64,000 nt of DNA from Rubricella aquisinus (GCF_014199445.1 NZ_JACIJS010000005.1:124001-188000), one strand, 5' to 3'; positions 51,029 to 61,200 are shown, numbered from the stretch's first letter. A program made the numbers and translations. The notes: generated by a model from the letters alone, not told the origin.

Positions 51029-52828
51029 TCAGTGGCCTTCGACAGCCGCACCTGCGCCACGGGGGACACGGATGCCTTCGATCAGGTCTTGGATCTCCTG
51101 CGGCGGCGCTTTCGTCATGCTGCTGACGACATAGGCCGTAACGAAGTTCAAGAGAGCCCCAATCGCGCCAAAGGACGTGGATTGCACCGTCAGGAACAGC
51201 GGATCAGCATCCGTGAAGCTGTTGGTGTCCGGGATGAAGAACCAGCCCTTGTGGAGGAAGATGTAGAGGAGCGTCACGACAAGGCCCACCAGCATCCCCG
51301 CAACCGCACCGGTGTTGTTCACCTTCTTGGAGAAGATGCCCATCATCAGCGCAGGGAAGATCGAGGCTGCCGCCAGACCAAAGGCCAGCGCCACCGTCTG
51401 TGCCGCAAATCCCGGCGGGTTGAGGCCAAGGATCACGGCCACCACGATCGCGGCGACCATGGACAGGCGTGCCGCCATCAGCTCCGACTTTTCCGACATG
51501 TTCGGCGTGAGTTGCCCTTTGAGAAGGTCATGGCTCACCGCAGAACTGATCGCCAGCAAAAGACCCGCCGCCGTGGACAGCGCCGCCGCAAGGCCACCTG
51601 CCGCGACAAGGCCAATCACCCAGCCGGGAAGGTTCGCGATCTCAGGGTTGGCAAGCACGAGGATGTCACGGTTGAAGTTGGTCAACTCATTGCCCGCCCA
51701 GCCATTCGCCGCTGCCAAATCCTGCATCTCAGGGTTGGCATCGTTGTAGTACTGGATGCGGCCATCACCGTTTTTGTCTTCCCAGCCAAGAAGGCCGGTT
51801 TTCTGCCACGTCGCCATCCAGTCATAGCGCGGATCGTTCTCGATCTGCTCCACGGAGACCGCGTCGCCGGTCACACCATTGGGCCACATCATCTCAGAGA
51901 TGTTGAGGCGGGCCATGGCACCAACCGCAGGCGCGGTGAGGTACAAAAGCGCAATGAACACCAGCGTCCAGCCCGCAGACCAGCGCGCGTCAGACACCTT
52001 GGGAACGGTGAAGAAGCGCATGATGACATGCGGCAGACCCGCGGTCCCGATCATCAGGGACAGGGTGAACAGCACCATGTTGAGCGTGTCAGCGTGATGG
52101 GTGGTGTATTGGTTAAAGCCAAGATCGGTCACGATCTGATCAAGCTTTTCCAACAGGTACACGCCAGAGGCCACGCCATCGGGTTGATACTCGCTAAACA
52201 GGCCAAGACCCGGGATCGGGTTGCCGGTCAGTTGGAGAGAGATGAAGATCGCGGGGATCGTGTACGCGGTGATCAGAACGCAATACTGCGCCACCTGCGT
52301 GTAGGTCACGCCCTTCATCCCGCCAAACACGGCATAGGCGAACACGACACAGGCGCCGATCAGGAGGCCCCAGAACGCATCAATCTCAAGGAAGCGACCA
52401 AAGGCGATGCCGACCCCCTGCATTTGACCGATCACATAGGTGATGGAGGCCACAAGCAGACAGATAACGGCAACCATACGCGCCGTGGGGGAATAAAAGC
52501 GGCTGCCGATGAATTCGGACACGGTGAACGCGCCAAATTTGCGCAAGTAAGGGGCAAGCAGCAGCGCCAAAAGCACATAGCCCCCCGTCCAGCCCATCAG
52601 GAAGGTGGAATTGTCATAGCCGGTAAAGGCGATGAGACCAGCCATGGAGATAAAGGACGCAGCAGACATCCAGTCTGCAGCCGTCGCCATCCCGTTGGTC
52701 ACAGGGTGAACACCCCGGCCAGCAGCATAGAATTCAGCGGTAGAGCCCGCACGGGCCCAAATTGCGATGCCGATATAGAGCGCAAAGGACGCGCCCACAA
52801 ACAGCAGGTTGATGGTAAACTGATCCAT
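51029..52828 (-). CDS. actP: Cation/acetate symporter (SSS family)
   Basis: The 599-residue sodium:solute symporter has about 13 membrane segments, with the family motifs MATAADWMSAASFISMAGL and LTYVIGQMQGVGIAFGR-like sequences near the middle. It takes up acetate or other short monocarboxylates. DUF4212, whose genes accompany this transporter, lies 5 bases upstream; acs and adk follow further upstream. The sequence near residues 300-370 has a long acidic loop (NGDGRIQYYNDANPE) that looks calcium-binding. Confidence 0.9.
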   Translation of the reverse strand: MDQFTINLLFVGASFALYIGIAIWARAGSTAEFYAAGRGVHPVTNGMATAADWMSAASFISMAGLIAFTGYDNSTFLMGWTGGYVLLALLLAPYLRKFGAFTVSEFIGSRFYSPTARMVAVICLLVASITYVIGQMQGVGIAFGRFLEIDAFWGLLIGACVVFAYAVFGGMKGVTYTQVAQYCVLITAYTIPAIFISLQLTGNPIPGLGLFSEYQPDGVASGVYLLEKLDQIVTDLGFNQYTTHHADTLNMVLFTLSLMIGTAGLPHVIMRFFTVPKVSDARWSAGWTLVFIALLYLTAPAVGAMARLNISEMMWPNGVTGDAVSVEQIENDPRYDWMATWQKTGLLGWEDKNGDGRIQYYNDANPEMQDLAAANGWAGNELTNFNRDILVLANPEIANLPGWVIGLVAAGGLAAALSTAAGLLLAISSAVSHDLLKGQLTPNMSEKSELMAARLSMVAAIVVAVILGLNPPGFAAQTVALAFGLAAASIFPALMMGIFSKKVNNTGAVAGMLVGLVVTLLYIFLHKGWFFIPDTNSFTDADPLFLTVQSTSFGAIGALLNFVTAYVVSSMTKAPPQEIQDLIEGIRVPRGAGAAVEGH

Positions 52829-52833
52829 GGCGA

Positions 52834-53103
52834 TTATTCCTCGTCCACGCCGTATTCACGGTCGATCGCGTTCATGCGGAACGCATAGAAAAAGATGATG
52901 GCTAGAAACACGAGGATCGAGCCTTGCTGGGCGAACCAGAAGCCAAGATCCGTGCCACCGACGGAAATGCCCGCGAGCATGGGACGCAGCAGAATGCCAA
53001 ATCCGAACGAGCACACGGCCCAGATCACAAGCAGGATCGCGACCAGTCGGATATTGGCTTTCCAGTAGCCGCCTCCGTCCGTCACGTTGGGGTTCTTAGA
53101 CAT
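52834..53103 (-). CDS. DUF4212 small symporter-associated membrane protein
   Basis: The 89-residue protein has two membrane helices (about 20-42 and 52-72) and the ending RMNAIDREYGVDEE, as in DUF4212 subunits found with SSS-type acetate transporters. The start at 53103, preceded by AAGGGAG, gives MSKNPNVTDGGGYWKANIR. It probably forms part of the transport unit with ActP. Confidence 0.9.
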   Translation of the reverse strand: MSKNPNVTDGGGYWKANIRLVAILLVIWAVCSFGFGILLRPMLAGISVGGTDLGFWFAQQGSILVFLAIIFFYAFRMNAIDREYGVDEE

Positions 53104-53128
53104 TGGTTCACTCCCTTTCATTTGAATT

Positions 53129-53815
53129 TCAGGTATTTGTGGGATTGAGGGCCGCGATCATGGCGCCCGTCACATCATCAATCGCCGCCATCGCATCGAC
53201 GGGCCGCACGAGGCCCTTATCGGCGTAATAGGCGATCAGCGGCGCGGTTTCGGCGTGGTACGCCTTGAGCCGCTCTGCGACCGTCTCGGCGTTGTCGTCT
53301 GCGCGGCGGGTAAACTCGGTGCCACCGCACGTGTCGCAAATGCCTGCCGTTTCGGGCCGCTTTGCGGTGTCGTGATACCCTTCCCCGCAGCCCGCGCAGG
53401 TGGACCGGCCAGAGATGCGCGCGACCATCGCCGCGTCATCCACATCCATCGCAATCGCGGCAGTCAGTGTGAGGCCCTGCTCGGCAAGGATCACGTCCAA
53501 AGCCTGCGCTTGGCCGACCGTCCGGGGGAAGCCGTCGAAAATCACGCCTTTGGCCAGATCACCGGACGCAAGACGCTCCCGCACGATCGCGACGACAATC
53601 TCGTCAGAGACAAGATCGCCGGCCTCCATCACTGCTTTCGCGGCCAATCCGGCGGGGCTGCCCGCCTTGACGGCGGCGCGCAGCATGTCGCCGGTGGACA
53701 ACTGCACCAGCCCTTCGGCCTCAACCAGCCGGCGGGCCTGCGTGCCCTTACCCGCGCCCGGAGGCCCAAGCAGGATCACATTCGTCAGGGTTTGCGGGGT
53801 ATCTGCACCATCCAT
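53129..53815 (-). CDS. adk: Adenylate kinase
   Basis: The 228-residue enzyme interconverts ATP + AMP and 2 ADP. The P-loop is LLGPPGAGKGTQA near residues 15-27, followed by FDGFPRT. The lid has four cysteines that would bind zinc (CAGC and CDTC). It lies between acs (12 bases upstream) and DUF4212. ACS releases AMP and pyrophosphate, so an adenylate kinase here would recycle the AMP. Rhodobacteraceae usually carry another adk in the ribosomal-protein operon, so this may be a second copy. Confidence 0.95.
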   Translation of the reverse strand: MDGADTPQTLTNVILLGPPGAGKGTQARRLVEAEGLVQLSTGDMLRAAVKAGSPAGLAAKAVMEAGDLVSDEIVVAIVRERLASGDLAKGVIFDGFPRTVGQAQALDVILAEQGLTLTAAIAMDVDDAAMVARISGRSTCAGCGEGYHDTAKRPETAGICDTCGGTEFTRRADDNAETVAERLKAYHAETAPLIAYYADKGLVRPVDAMAAIDDVTGAMIAALNPTNT

Positions 53816-53827
53816 GATCCCGGCTCC

Positions 53828-55771
53828 TCAGGTGTTGCCGCGATTGGCGATGAGGTCATCCACGACCGACGGATCGGCAAGGGTCGATGTGTCCCCGAGT
53901 GCGCCGTAATCATCCTCCGCGATCTTGCGCAGGATACGGCGCATGATCTTGCCCGAGCGGGTCTTGGGCAGGCCGGGGGCGAATTGGATCACATCGGGCT
54001 TGGCAATCGGGCCGATCTCATGGCGGACCCATTTGACGAGGGCTGCGCGCAGCTCCTCCGACGGTGCCTCCCCGGTCATCAGGGTGACATAGCACCAGAT
54101 GCCCTGCCCTTTCAGATCATGCGGAAAGCCGACCACGGCGGCCTCCGACACGGCCTTATGAGCGACGAGCGCGCTTTCCACCTCTGCCGTGCCCATGCGG
54201 TGACCAGAGACGTTGATCACATCGTCCACGCGACCGGTGATCCAGTAATAGCCGTCGCTGTCACGGCGGCAGCCATCCCCGGTGAAGAAATAGCCTTTGT
54301 ATTGCGTGAAATAGGTATCGACGAAACGCGCGTGATCGCCCCAGATCGTGCGCGATTGACCGGGCCAGCTATCACCCATGGCAAGCACGCCTTCACATTC
54401 GGTCTGCGCGATCTCGTCGCCCGAATGGGGATCAAGCACCACGGGCTGCACGCCAAAGAAGGGGCGCGTCGCCGAACCGGGCTTTGTCGCCGTGGCACCG
54501 GGCAAGGGGGTGATGAGGATGCCGCCCGTCTCTGTCTGCCAGAAGGTATCGACGATGGGGCAATTCCCCTTGCCCACGACCTCATTATACCAGTTCCACG
54601 CCTCCGGGTTGATCGGCTCCCCGACGGAGCCCAGCACGCGAAGGGAGGACAGATCGGCGCTTTCCACGAAATCAGCCCCCAGCCCCATCAGCATACGGAT
54701 CGCAGTTGGCGCGGTGTAGAATTGGTTGACCTTGTGCTTTTCACAGACCTGCCAGAACCGCGACGCATCGGGATAATTCGGCACGCCCTCAAACATCACC
54801 GTGGTCGCCCCATTCGCCAGCGGGCCATAAACGATATAGCTGTGGCCCGTGACCCAGCCCACATCAGCGGTGCACCAATAAACGTCCCCTTCCTGATAAT
54901 CGAAGACGTATTGATGGGTCATCGCAGCATAAGTCAGGTAGCCGCCGGACGTATGGACCACGCCCTTTGGCTTACCTGTTGAGCCGGAGGTGTAGAGGAT
55001 GAACAGCGGATCTTCGGCGTTCATCTCCACGGGCGCGCAATGGGAGGACACGCGCTCGACCTCTTCGGCGTAAATGTAATCGCGCTCCGGGTTCATGGCG
55101 ACATCGCCGCCCGTCCGGTGCACCATGAGGCATTTCACATCCGCATCACATTTGCTGAGCGCCTCATCGACATTCTTTTTCAGCGGCGTCGCACGCCCAC
55201 CCCGGATCGCCTCATCGGCGGTCACCACAAGCTTGGCCCCCGATCCATTGATCCGGTCCGCCAGCGCATCTGCCGAAAAGCCCGCGAACACGATGGAATG
55301 AATGGCCCCGATCCGCGCGCAGGCAAGCATCGCATAGGCCGCCGCCGGGATCATCGGCAGGTAGAGCACAACGCGCTCCCCCTTTTTCACGCCAAGCGCA
55401 TGCAGGACATTCGCGAATTTCGACACCTGATCGTGCAGCTCGTTATAGGTGATGTGCTGCGCGATATTCGGATCATCGCTTTCCCAGATGATCGCCGTTT
55501 GCGTGCCGCGTGTTTCAAGATGGCGATCCACGCAATTGGCGCAGACATTCAGCGTGCCATCCTCAAACCATTTGATATCGACATTGTGGTGATCGAAGGA
55601 GGTGTTTTTGACCTTGGTATAGGGCTTGATCCAATCGAGCCGCTTGCCCGCCTCGCCCCAGAACGCCTCCGGATCCGCGATGGAGGCTGCGTACATCTCC
55701 TCATATTTCGCCTCATCAATGTGAGCGATCGAGGTGATCTCGGCTGAAGGCGGATGGGTGGCATCGAGCAT
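53828..55771 (-). CDS. acs: Acetate--CoA ligase (AMP-forming)
   Basis: The 647-residue enzyme activates acetate to acetyl-CoA with release of AMP and pyrophosphate. ATP motif: [12 protein letters not shown]; also [26 protein letters not shown], and the C-terminal catalytic lysine in TRSGKIMRR, often controlled by acetylation. The start at 55771 gives [14 protein letters not shown]. It leads a run with adk, DUF4212 and actP, so uptake, activation and AMP recycling are encoded together. The AT-rich 390-base gap upstream probably holds its promoter. Confidence 0.97.
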   Translation of the reverse strand: MLDATHPPSAEITSIAHIDEAKYEEMYAASIADPEAFWGEAGKRLDWIKPYTKVKNTSFDHHNVDIKWFEDGTLNVCANCVDRHLETRGTQTAIIWESDDPNIAQHITYNELHDQVSKFANVLHALGVKKGERVVLYLPMIPAAAYAMLACARIGAIHSIVFAGFSADALADRINGSGAKLVVTADEAIRGGRATPLKKNVDEALSKCDADVKCLMVHRTGGDVAMNPERDYIYAEEVERVSSHCAPVEMNAEDPLFILYTSGSTGKPKGVVHTSGGYLTYAAMTHQYVFDYQEGDVYWCTADVGWVTGHSYIVYGPLANGATTVMFEGVPNYPDASRFWQVCEKHKVNQFYTAPTAIRMLMGLGADFVESADLSSLRVLGSVGEPINPEAWNWYNEVVGKGNCPIVDTFWQTETGGILITPLPGATATKPGSATRPFFGVQPVVLDPHSGDEIAQTECEGVLAMGDSWPGQSRTIWGDHARFVDTYFTQYKGYFFTGDGCRRDSDGYYWITGRVDDVINVSGHRMGTAEVESALVAHKAVSEAAVVGFPHDLKGQGIWCYVTLMTGEAPSEELRAALVKWVRHEIGPIAKPDVIQFAPGLPKTRSGKIMRRILRKIAEDDYGALGDTSTLADPSVVDDLIANRGNT

Positions 55772-56162
55772 GGCGGTCTCCTTGCGGCGCTGTTTCCTCC
55801 GACCCGACACCGGATTGGTGGGGGTGGTCGTGATGGCAACATCTGAGGGTTGCTCACCGGATATTACGCCACGTCAGTAGGAGGCATCTTGATGCAAATC
55901 AACTCTAAAACGTATGTTTTTAAACAGTTTTTCTGTAAAGTATATGACGGGATACAATGGATTTTTGTAAATTTCCTTTCGCTATCAATTCCTCATTCAA
56001 ACGATTGAGCCAACAGGACAAGGAGATAAACACAAAGCAAAGTGTAAATTATTTGCGCCATCCGCGCCGGGCTGCGACACAACTCCGCAGCAAGATAATT
56101 TCGCCACTTCCGCGATGATGCGACAGAATCGAACCTGCCGCGCGTAGACTAAGAATCGCGGA
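55772..56162. other. 390-base gap upstream of acs: AT-rich regulatory region
   Basis: This is the longest non-coding gap in the window. It is noticeably AT-richer than its neighbours from about 55890 to 56050. It contains an imperfect dyad TTTAAACAG/CTGTAAA (55919-55939) and a small open frame with a strong ribosome-binding site (55892-56008). The rest is GC-rich sequence where I see no gene. The acs promoter is probably here; no firm -35/-10 pair could be set. Confidence 0.5.
55892..56008 (+). CDS. Possible 38-residue small protein in acs upstream region
   Basis: AGGAGG at 55879-55884 lies 7 bases before an ATG that opens a 38-codon frame. It encodes a hydrophobic, aromatic and lysine-rich peptide (MQINSKTYVFKQFFCKVYDG, then IQWIFVNFLS). 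Base use is much more AT-rich than in nearby genes, and the frame overlaps an operator-like dyad. It could be a leader or membrane micropeptide, or chance in an AT-rich promoter. Confidence 0.25.
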   Translation: MQINSKTYVFKQFFCKVYDGIQWIFVNFLSLSIPHSND

Positions 56163-57047
56163 TCAGGCGCCGATAAAGGCGCTTCGCCGTTCCAGAAACC
56201 GCGCGGCGAGAAAATCGACAAACAGGCGGACCCGCCGAACCCGCCGCAAATCCTCGTGATACACAATCCAAGTGGAGCGGCGCGTGTCCGTCGCCGTGCC
56301 GGGCACACGTTGCAGTTCGGGGAATTGTCCTTCGACCCAATGGGACAAAAAACTCATCCCCGCCCCTGCCCGCACCAGATGGAGATGCATTTCAGGGTCC
56401 GGCACCGCATGACGGATGCGCGCCCTGGGAAAGGCCGATTGGGCCACCATCCGCTCCAATTCGGGGACAGGGCCATAACCAATCCATGTCAACCCCTGCC
56501 CTTGCGCCCCGGCATTGGGCAAATGCACGTCGATATAGCTGCGCGCGGCATAGACCCCCAGCACCATCGGAAACAACTTTCGCCCCACCACATTCTCATC
56601 CAGCTTGAGCACATGGCGAATGGACATATCCGTCTCAGATTGGGTGATGGAATCGAGGTCATAGGACAGGCGCATCTCAAATTCGATCTCGGGGTATAGG
56701 GCGCAAAATTCCGCGACGATCGGGGCAAGCAGGTAATGCCCAGTCATTGGATCGGCTGACAGGCGGATGCGACCTGCCGCCTCCCTGTCAAGCCCCTGCA
56801 CCCGGTTAAACCCTTTGAGCAGCGCGGCTTCCGCTTCCAGCGCATCGGGCAAAAGCTGCCGCCCTGCCGCTGTCAGATCGAGCCCATCGGGCCGGCGACG
56901 GAAAAGCTGGGTGCCAAGTTGCGCTTCCAACCCCTCAACCTGTCGCCGCACCGTGGCATGGGTCGCACCAAGCTGTTCTGCGGCCGCCCGAAGCGACCCC
57001 TGACGGGCAACAGCGAGAAAGGCAGGAAGGGATTTCCAATCCATCAT
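56163..57047 (-). CDS. LysR-family transcriptional regulator
   Basis: About 295 residues with N-terminal LysR helix-turn-helix (SLRAAAEQLGATHATVRRQVEGLE) and a substrate-binding domain resembling AaeR/DsdC-type short LysR proteins. The start is one of two adjacent ATG codons (57047 or 57044). It is divergent from an oxidoreductase gene. Two matching repeats in the gap suggest it controls that gene and itself. Confidence 0.88.
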   Translation of the reverse strand: MMDWKSLPAFLAVARQGSLRAAAEQLGATHATVRRQVEGLEAQLGTQLFRRRPDGLDLTAAGRQLLPDALEAEAALLKGFNRVQGLDREAAGRIRLSADPMTGHYLLAPIVAEFCALYPEIEFEMRLSYDLDSITQSETDMSIRHVLKLDENVVGRKLFPMVLGVYAARSYIDVHLPNAGAQGQGLTWIGYGPVPELERMVAQSAFPRARIRHAVPDPEMHLHLVRAGAGMSFLSHWVEGQFPELQRVPGTATDTRRSTWIVYHEDLRRVRRVRLFVDFLAARFLERRSAFIGA

Positions 57048-57048
57048 C

Positions 57049-57107
57049 TGGTTCGATTTTGATCCATACTGGGTAGTTCTGGTCACTTATTGGTTCAAGA
57101 ATGATCC
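57049..57107. promoter_or_regulatory. Paired LysR-type operator repeats
   Basis: TGGTTC-N6-GATCC occurs at 57049-57065 and again at 57091-57107, in the same direction. The copies start exactly 42 bases apart, about four helical turns. Each copy is itself an imperfect dyad (GGTTC/GATCC). The first sits just in front of the LysR start codon, the second 42 bases before the oxidoreductase start. Confidence 0.6.
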
Positions 57108-57148
57108 GTTACATCCCCCTCGTCAACACAAACGGACGAGGCCCCAAC

Positions 57149-58132
57149 ATGACTGAAACACTGACCGCATGGCAGATCCGCGCCTATGGCACAGCCGATC
57201 AACTGACCCAGATTGAGCGACCGCTCCCTGAGTTGAAGGCAAATGACGTTCTAATCAAGGTGCGCGCATCCGCCGTGACGCGGGCCGACAGCATGATGTT
57301 GGCAGGCACGCCGCGGTTCGCCCGGCTGTTTCTGGGACTGAGACGACCAAAACAGGATTTGATTGGCACCTGCTACGCAGGAGAGGTGATGGCGTTCGGA
57401 TCGCAGGTCACCCATCTGCGGGTCGGTGATCCGGTCTTTGGTGAGGCGGGTTTGCGCTTTGGCGCGAATGCGACGCACCTCCTTGTGGACAGTGATGGCG
57501 TGATGCTGCCGAAGCCTGCTGGATTGCCCTTTGAAGAGGCCGCAACCCTCTGCGATGGGGCGCTAACCTCCCTGAATTTCTTACAAAACGTGGCGCAGCT
57601 TACGAAAAGGCAACGCTGCCTGATCATTGGTGCCTCTGGCGGGCTTGGGACGGCGGCGGTGCAGATCGCCAAGGCGATGGGCGCTGAGGTAACGGCTGTC
57701 TGTGGGCCCCGCAACCTCGACTTGGTGATGGGGTTGGGCGCGGATCATGTGGTGGATTACACCCGCCACCCGGTCGATCAGATCACCGGCCCGTTTGACG
57801 TGATTTTTGACACGACAGGGCGTTATCCCTTTGCGCGGATGAGAACCGCGCTGACACCAAAGGGCCGCTATGTCAGCCCGGTACTGACGCTGGGCCTGCT
57901 CCGGGCGATGTTGGTCACGCGCATGATAGGTCGGCGGCGCGCCTTGTTCTCGGCAACAGGCATGAAACCTGCGGCGGAGCTGCGCCCGATGTTGGCACAG
58001 GTCTTAACCCTGATCGCTGAGGAGAAGCTGACACCGATCATTGACCGGACCTATCCGCTCGCGGATTTGCCGGAGGCCCAACGCCGTGTCGCAACGGGGC
58101 ACAAACGGGGAAACATCGTTCTCTGCACATAA
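57149..58132 (+). CDS. Zinc-independent medium-chain (quinone) oxidoreductase
   Basis: The 327-residue MDR-superfamily enzyme has GroES-like N-terminal sequence (PLPELKANDVLIKVRASAVT) and the NADPH-binding motif IIGASGGLGTAAVQIAKAMGAEVT. No structural-zinc cysteine cluster is seen, fitting quinone reductase or enoyl-reductase branches. The start at 57149 follows GGACGAGG; an earlier ATG at 57101 lies inside an operator repeat and is rejected. Likely controlled by the divergent LysR. Confidence 0.85.
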   Translation: MTETLTAWQIRAYGTADQLTQIERPLPELKANDVLIKVRASAVTRADSMMLAGTPRFARLFLGLRRPKQDLIGTCYAGEVMAFGSQVTHLRVGDPVFGEAGLRFGANATHLLVDSDGVMLPKPAGLPFEEAATLCDGALTSLNFLQNVAQLTKRQRCLIIGASGGLGTAAVQIAKAMGAEVTAVCGPRNLDLVMGLGADHVVDYTRHPVDQITGPFDVIFDTTGRYPFARMRTALTPKGRYVSPVLTLGLLRAMLVTRMIGRRRALFSATGMKPAAELRPMLAQVLTLIAEEKLTPIIDRTYPLADLPEAQRRVATGHKRGNIVLCT

Positions 58133-58165
58133 AAAAATTCCTGCGCCGAACGGATCCGGCGCAGG
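58131..58165 (-). terminator. Intrinsic terminator for the giant repeat protein gene
   Basis: Arms CCTGCGCCG (58140-58148) and CGGCGCAGG (58157-58165) form a 9-base stem. On the minus strand it is followed by AA and seven T residues (complement of 58131-58137), just below the giant gene's stop. The convergent oxidoreductase gene ends at the T tract. Confidence 0.85.
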
Positions 58166-58169
58166 CTCT

Positions 58170-58214
58170 GACTTCATGAGAGGGGGGGTAAGAGGGGGGT
58201 TACAACATGAAGTC
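58170..58214. repeat. 9-base inverted repeat around the giant gene's stop codon
   Basis: GACTTCATG (58170-58178) and CATGAAGTC (58206-58214) are perfect inverted copies. The loop has two runs of six or more G, and the repeat contains the stop codon at 58200-58202. In the mRNA this would give a hairpin with a C-rich loop ahead of the main terminator. Confidence 0.6.
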
Positions 58215-61200
58215 GAAGTCATCCATGGCGAGGTGATTGCCGCCACCCGGCGTGCCTGCATCAGTACCGCCATAGGGGCGGAACGTGACCTCGTCCACAT
58301 CGTCCCAACCGAAGGTAAACACGGTGGGCGCATCGTCGCTTACGATGACGGTCTCGGAATGCAACAGCACCCCATCGCGATACCCCATCACGTCGATGTT
58401 GAGGTTATCATTCCATGCCGCCGTCAGGGTGACACCGTTGAAGTCGAACTCATCGCCGTTGATGCCCGTGACCCGCATGGTCGAAGACGCATAGACGACA
58501 TAGTCACCCGAGGTGGTCCCACGCACATAACCGCTGTCCTGAATGCTGTAATTCGCGGAATTCAGGATCCACGCGTTGGACCAGTTGAGGCCAGCATATC
58601 CTGCCGGAATACCGGAGAAATTCTGCGTGGTGATATCGTCGAAGCTGCCCGGTGCGGGCCCCTCATTCGCACCATTCACCGTGATATCGACGGTTGCCGT
58701 TGTCACACCGCCATTGCCATCGCTCACGTCGATGGCAAAGCTTTCAATCGCGCTCTCGCCAGCATCCAGGGTGTCGAGCGCCGTTGCCGCATTGTCCAGA
58801 ATGTAGGTCCAGTTGCCCGATGTATCGACGTCCAGTCGACCATAGGTGCCCAAACCATTGGCCAAAGCGTAGCTCAGCGCATCGCCATCCACATCCGCCG
58901 CCGCAAGCGCGCCGCTCACCGTCAACGCACCATCCTCGGTGACGGAGCCAGCCCCGTCCGTGACCGTTGGCGCGTCATTGACCGGCAGCACTGTCACGTT
59001 GAACGCGGAGGTCGCCGTTTGTGCGCCGCCCTGCCCGGTGTTGCCGTTGTCATTGGCGACCACGGTGATCGTGTCTTCGCCGTTGAAATCGGCGTCTGGC
59101 GTGTAAACCAGTGCCTCAAGCGCGGCATTCACCGCCGCAAGCGAGCCTGTCACCGTCATGGTGGCGCCGCCCTCTCCTGTGATCCCGGTCAATCCAGCCA
59201 CATCTGTAGAGTTCAGCGTGCCGTTAGCCGCCGACACTTCGACCGTCATCAGCGCGTTTGCCCCGGCTTCGTCCAGATCGACGTCAGAAATAGCGAGCCC
59301 GTTGATTTCGAGCGACCGATCCTCATCCGTGATCAGCGCGCCTTCGACGTCAAAATTGACGATGCGGGCAAGCTGCTCAGACGTGAGATGGTTCAACGCA
59401 CCAGCCTCAAACTCCAACAAGTCGGAGATCGTGGTCGTCATCGTCGTCCGGTTGTATGACTGGGACGCGAATTGCAGCAGCGAAACGCTCTCCCCCGCCG
59501 CGATATCAAGCTGGAAGGAGTAGCTTACGCCATCCCTGCTCAGGCTGGACGCGGTCATCGATTCCGATCCTTCGCCATCCTGAATGAGGTGCAGCACCAT
59601 TGGATCACCCGCGCCACCCCAGTAGATGCCCACATCATCGGTCAGAAGATGGGTGTCATCCGTCGAGAAGGAGAGATCACCGCTTCCGGTTTCAACAACA
59701 CCAGTCCAGCCATCAGAACCAAGATTGGTGTAGTAGTTCACCGTGATGGTCTGCGCGGTCCCGGTGGTGTTGGTAAAGGTGTCAAAAACCCGCGCATATT
59801 CCTGATCCGTTGGCACCCATTGTTCGCGCACGAACTCGATGCCATTGGAGCTGGTCAAGGCGCTGGTTTGCAAATGCCGCCCATCCGCACTGCGGGTGAG
59901 AGAGGCATTTGACATGTATTGGCCATCAATCCGCACCTGATAGCTGCCGTCATAGGCATCATTGGTGCCGTTGATGAAGCCGCCGGACTGGTAGCTGTAG
60001 CTGTCCCAGATAAACCCGCCAGCGTCATCAACACGGGAATACGTCCCGACGGGAACCGTAAATTCAGGCGCAGCACCCTCGGCAGAATAACCGGTGGGCA
60101 CCGTGATCTCAGGCGCGTCGTTCACCGCAGCAACTTGAACCGTAAATGCGGAGGTCGCGGATTGAGCGCCGCCAGCACCGGAATTGCCATTGTCATTGGC
60201 AGTGACACGAATGGTGTCTTCACCGTTAAAGTCCTGATCGGGTGTGTATTCCAGACCGGCAAGGGCTGCGTTCACTGCCGAAACCGACCCTGTCAGGGTG
60301 ATCGTGGCAGTACCGTCACCAGCGTAGCCAGCAAGCCCGCTTGCATCCACGCCCAGCGTGCCATTGCCTGCATCCACCGTGACCGTCATCAGCGCCCCGG
60401 CGGTTTCGCCGATATCCACGTCTGCCACGGAGATGCCCTCAATCACAACAGAGGTATCTTCGTCCGTGCCGATCCGGCTGTCTGCCGGTGGTGCAACCGT
60501 CGCAACCTCCGCCAAGCCAGAGGCGTTGCGCACCATCACAACAAGATTGCCGTCAGGGCCAAGGTCAATGGATGGCATAGAGCCTTGCATGACGTAGATG
60601 GCATCGCCGTTATAGCTGCCATCGGCATTAAAGCTTTGCACATAGACACCCGCAGGCAGTGCCTCGCCCGTGACCGGGTCGGTGGTCGGGTAGCTGTTTA
60701 CGAAGGCCGCTGCAAAACCGCCATCCGCAAGAGGCTGAATGTCGGAAATCGAACGTACCCCCGCGCTGCGCGCAAAATCGGAGAGGGACGCTGTTTCGGA
60801 CACTTGCGTGCCTTGTGCATCGAAGATTTCAAAGAAACCCTCCCAAACTCCATTAGGCCGGGCCTCATAGGAGACAACGATATTTCCATTGGCAAGCTGC
60901 GTGATGCTTCCGTCAATGAAAAGGGCCTCACCGGAATTGGCCACGGTCACTGTTGACGTGATCGCACCGGTATCATCCAAAAGCATCAACTCAAGCGGAT
61001 AAACCGCGGTCCCGTACCCGGACAATAGCGCGTAACCGCCATCCGCCAGATCCGTGATTGCTGTGTTGTAGCCATAAACGAGGGGGCTGTTGAGGTCGAT
61101 CGGACCAAACTCGATATCGCCAGAGGCATCGAGCTTGACCAGCCGCTCATCGTAATTCGCGCCACCTTCCCACTGGTGATAGCTCAACATCACGCCGCCA

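Noticed and set aside
55997-56340. Minus-strand frames between acs and the LysR gene
   Set aside because: Arginine/proline-rich translations without motifs, partly overlapping the LysR gene in another frame.
57101-57148. Upstream ATG for the oxidoreductase gene
   Set aside because: It lies inside an operator repeat, lacks a good ribosome-binding site, and gives an N-terminal extension not seen in the family; the ATG at 57149 fits better.
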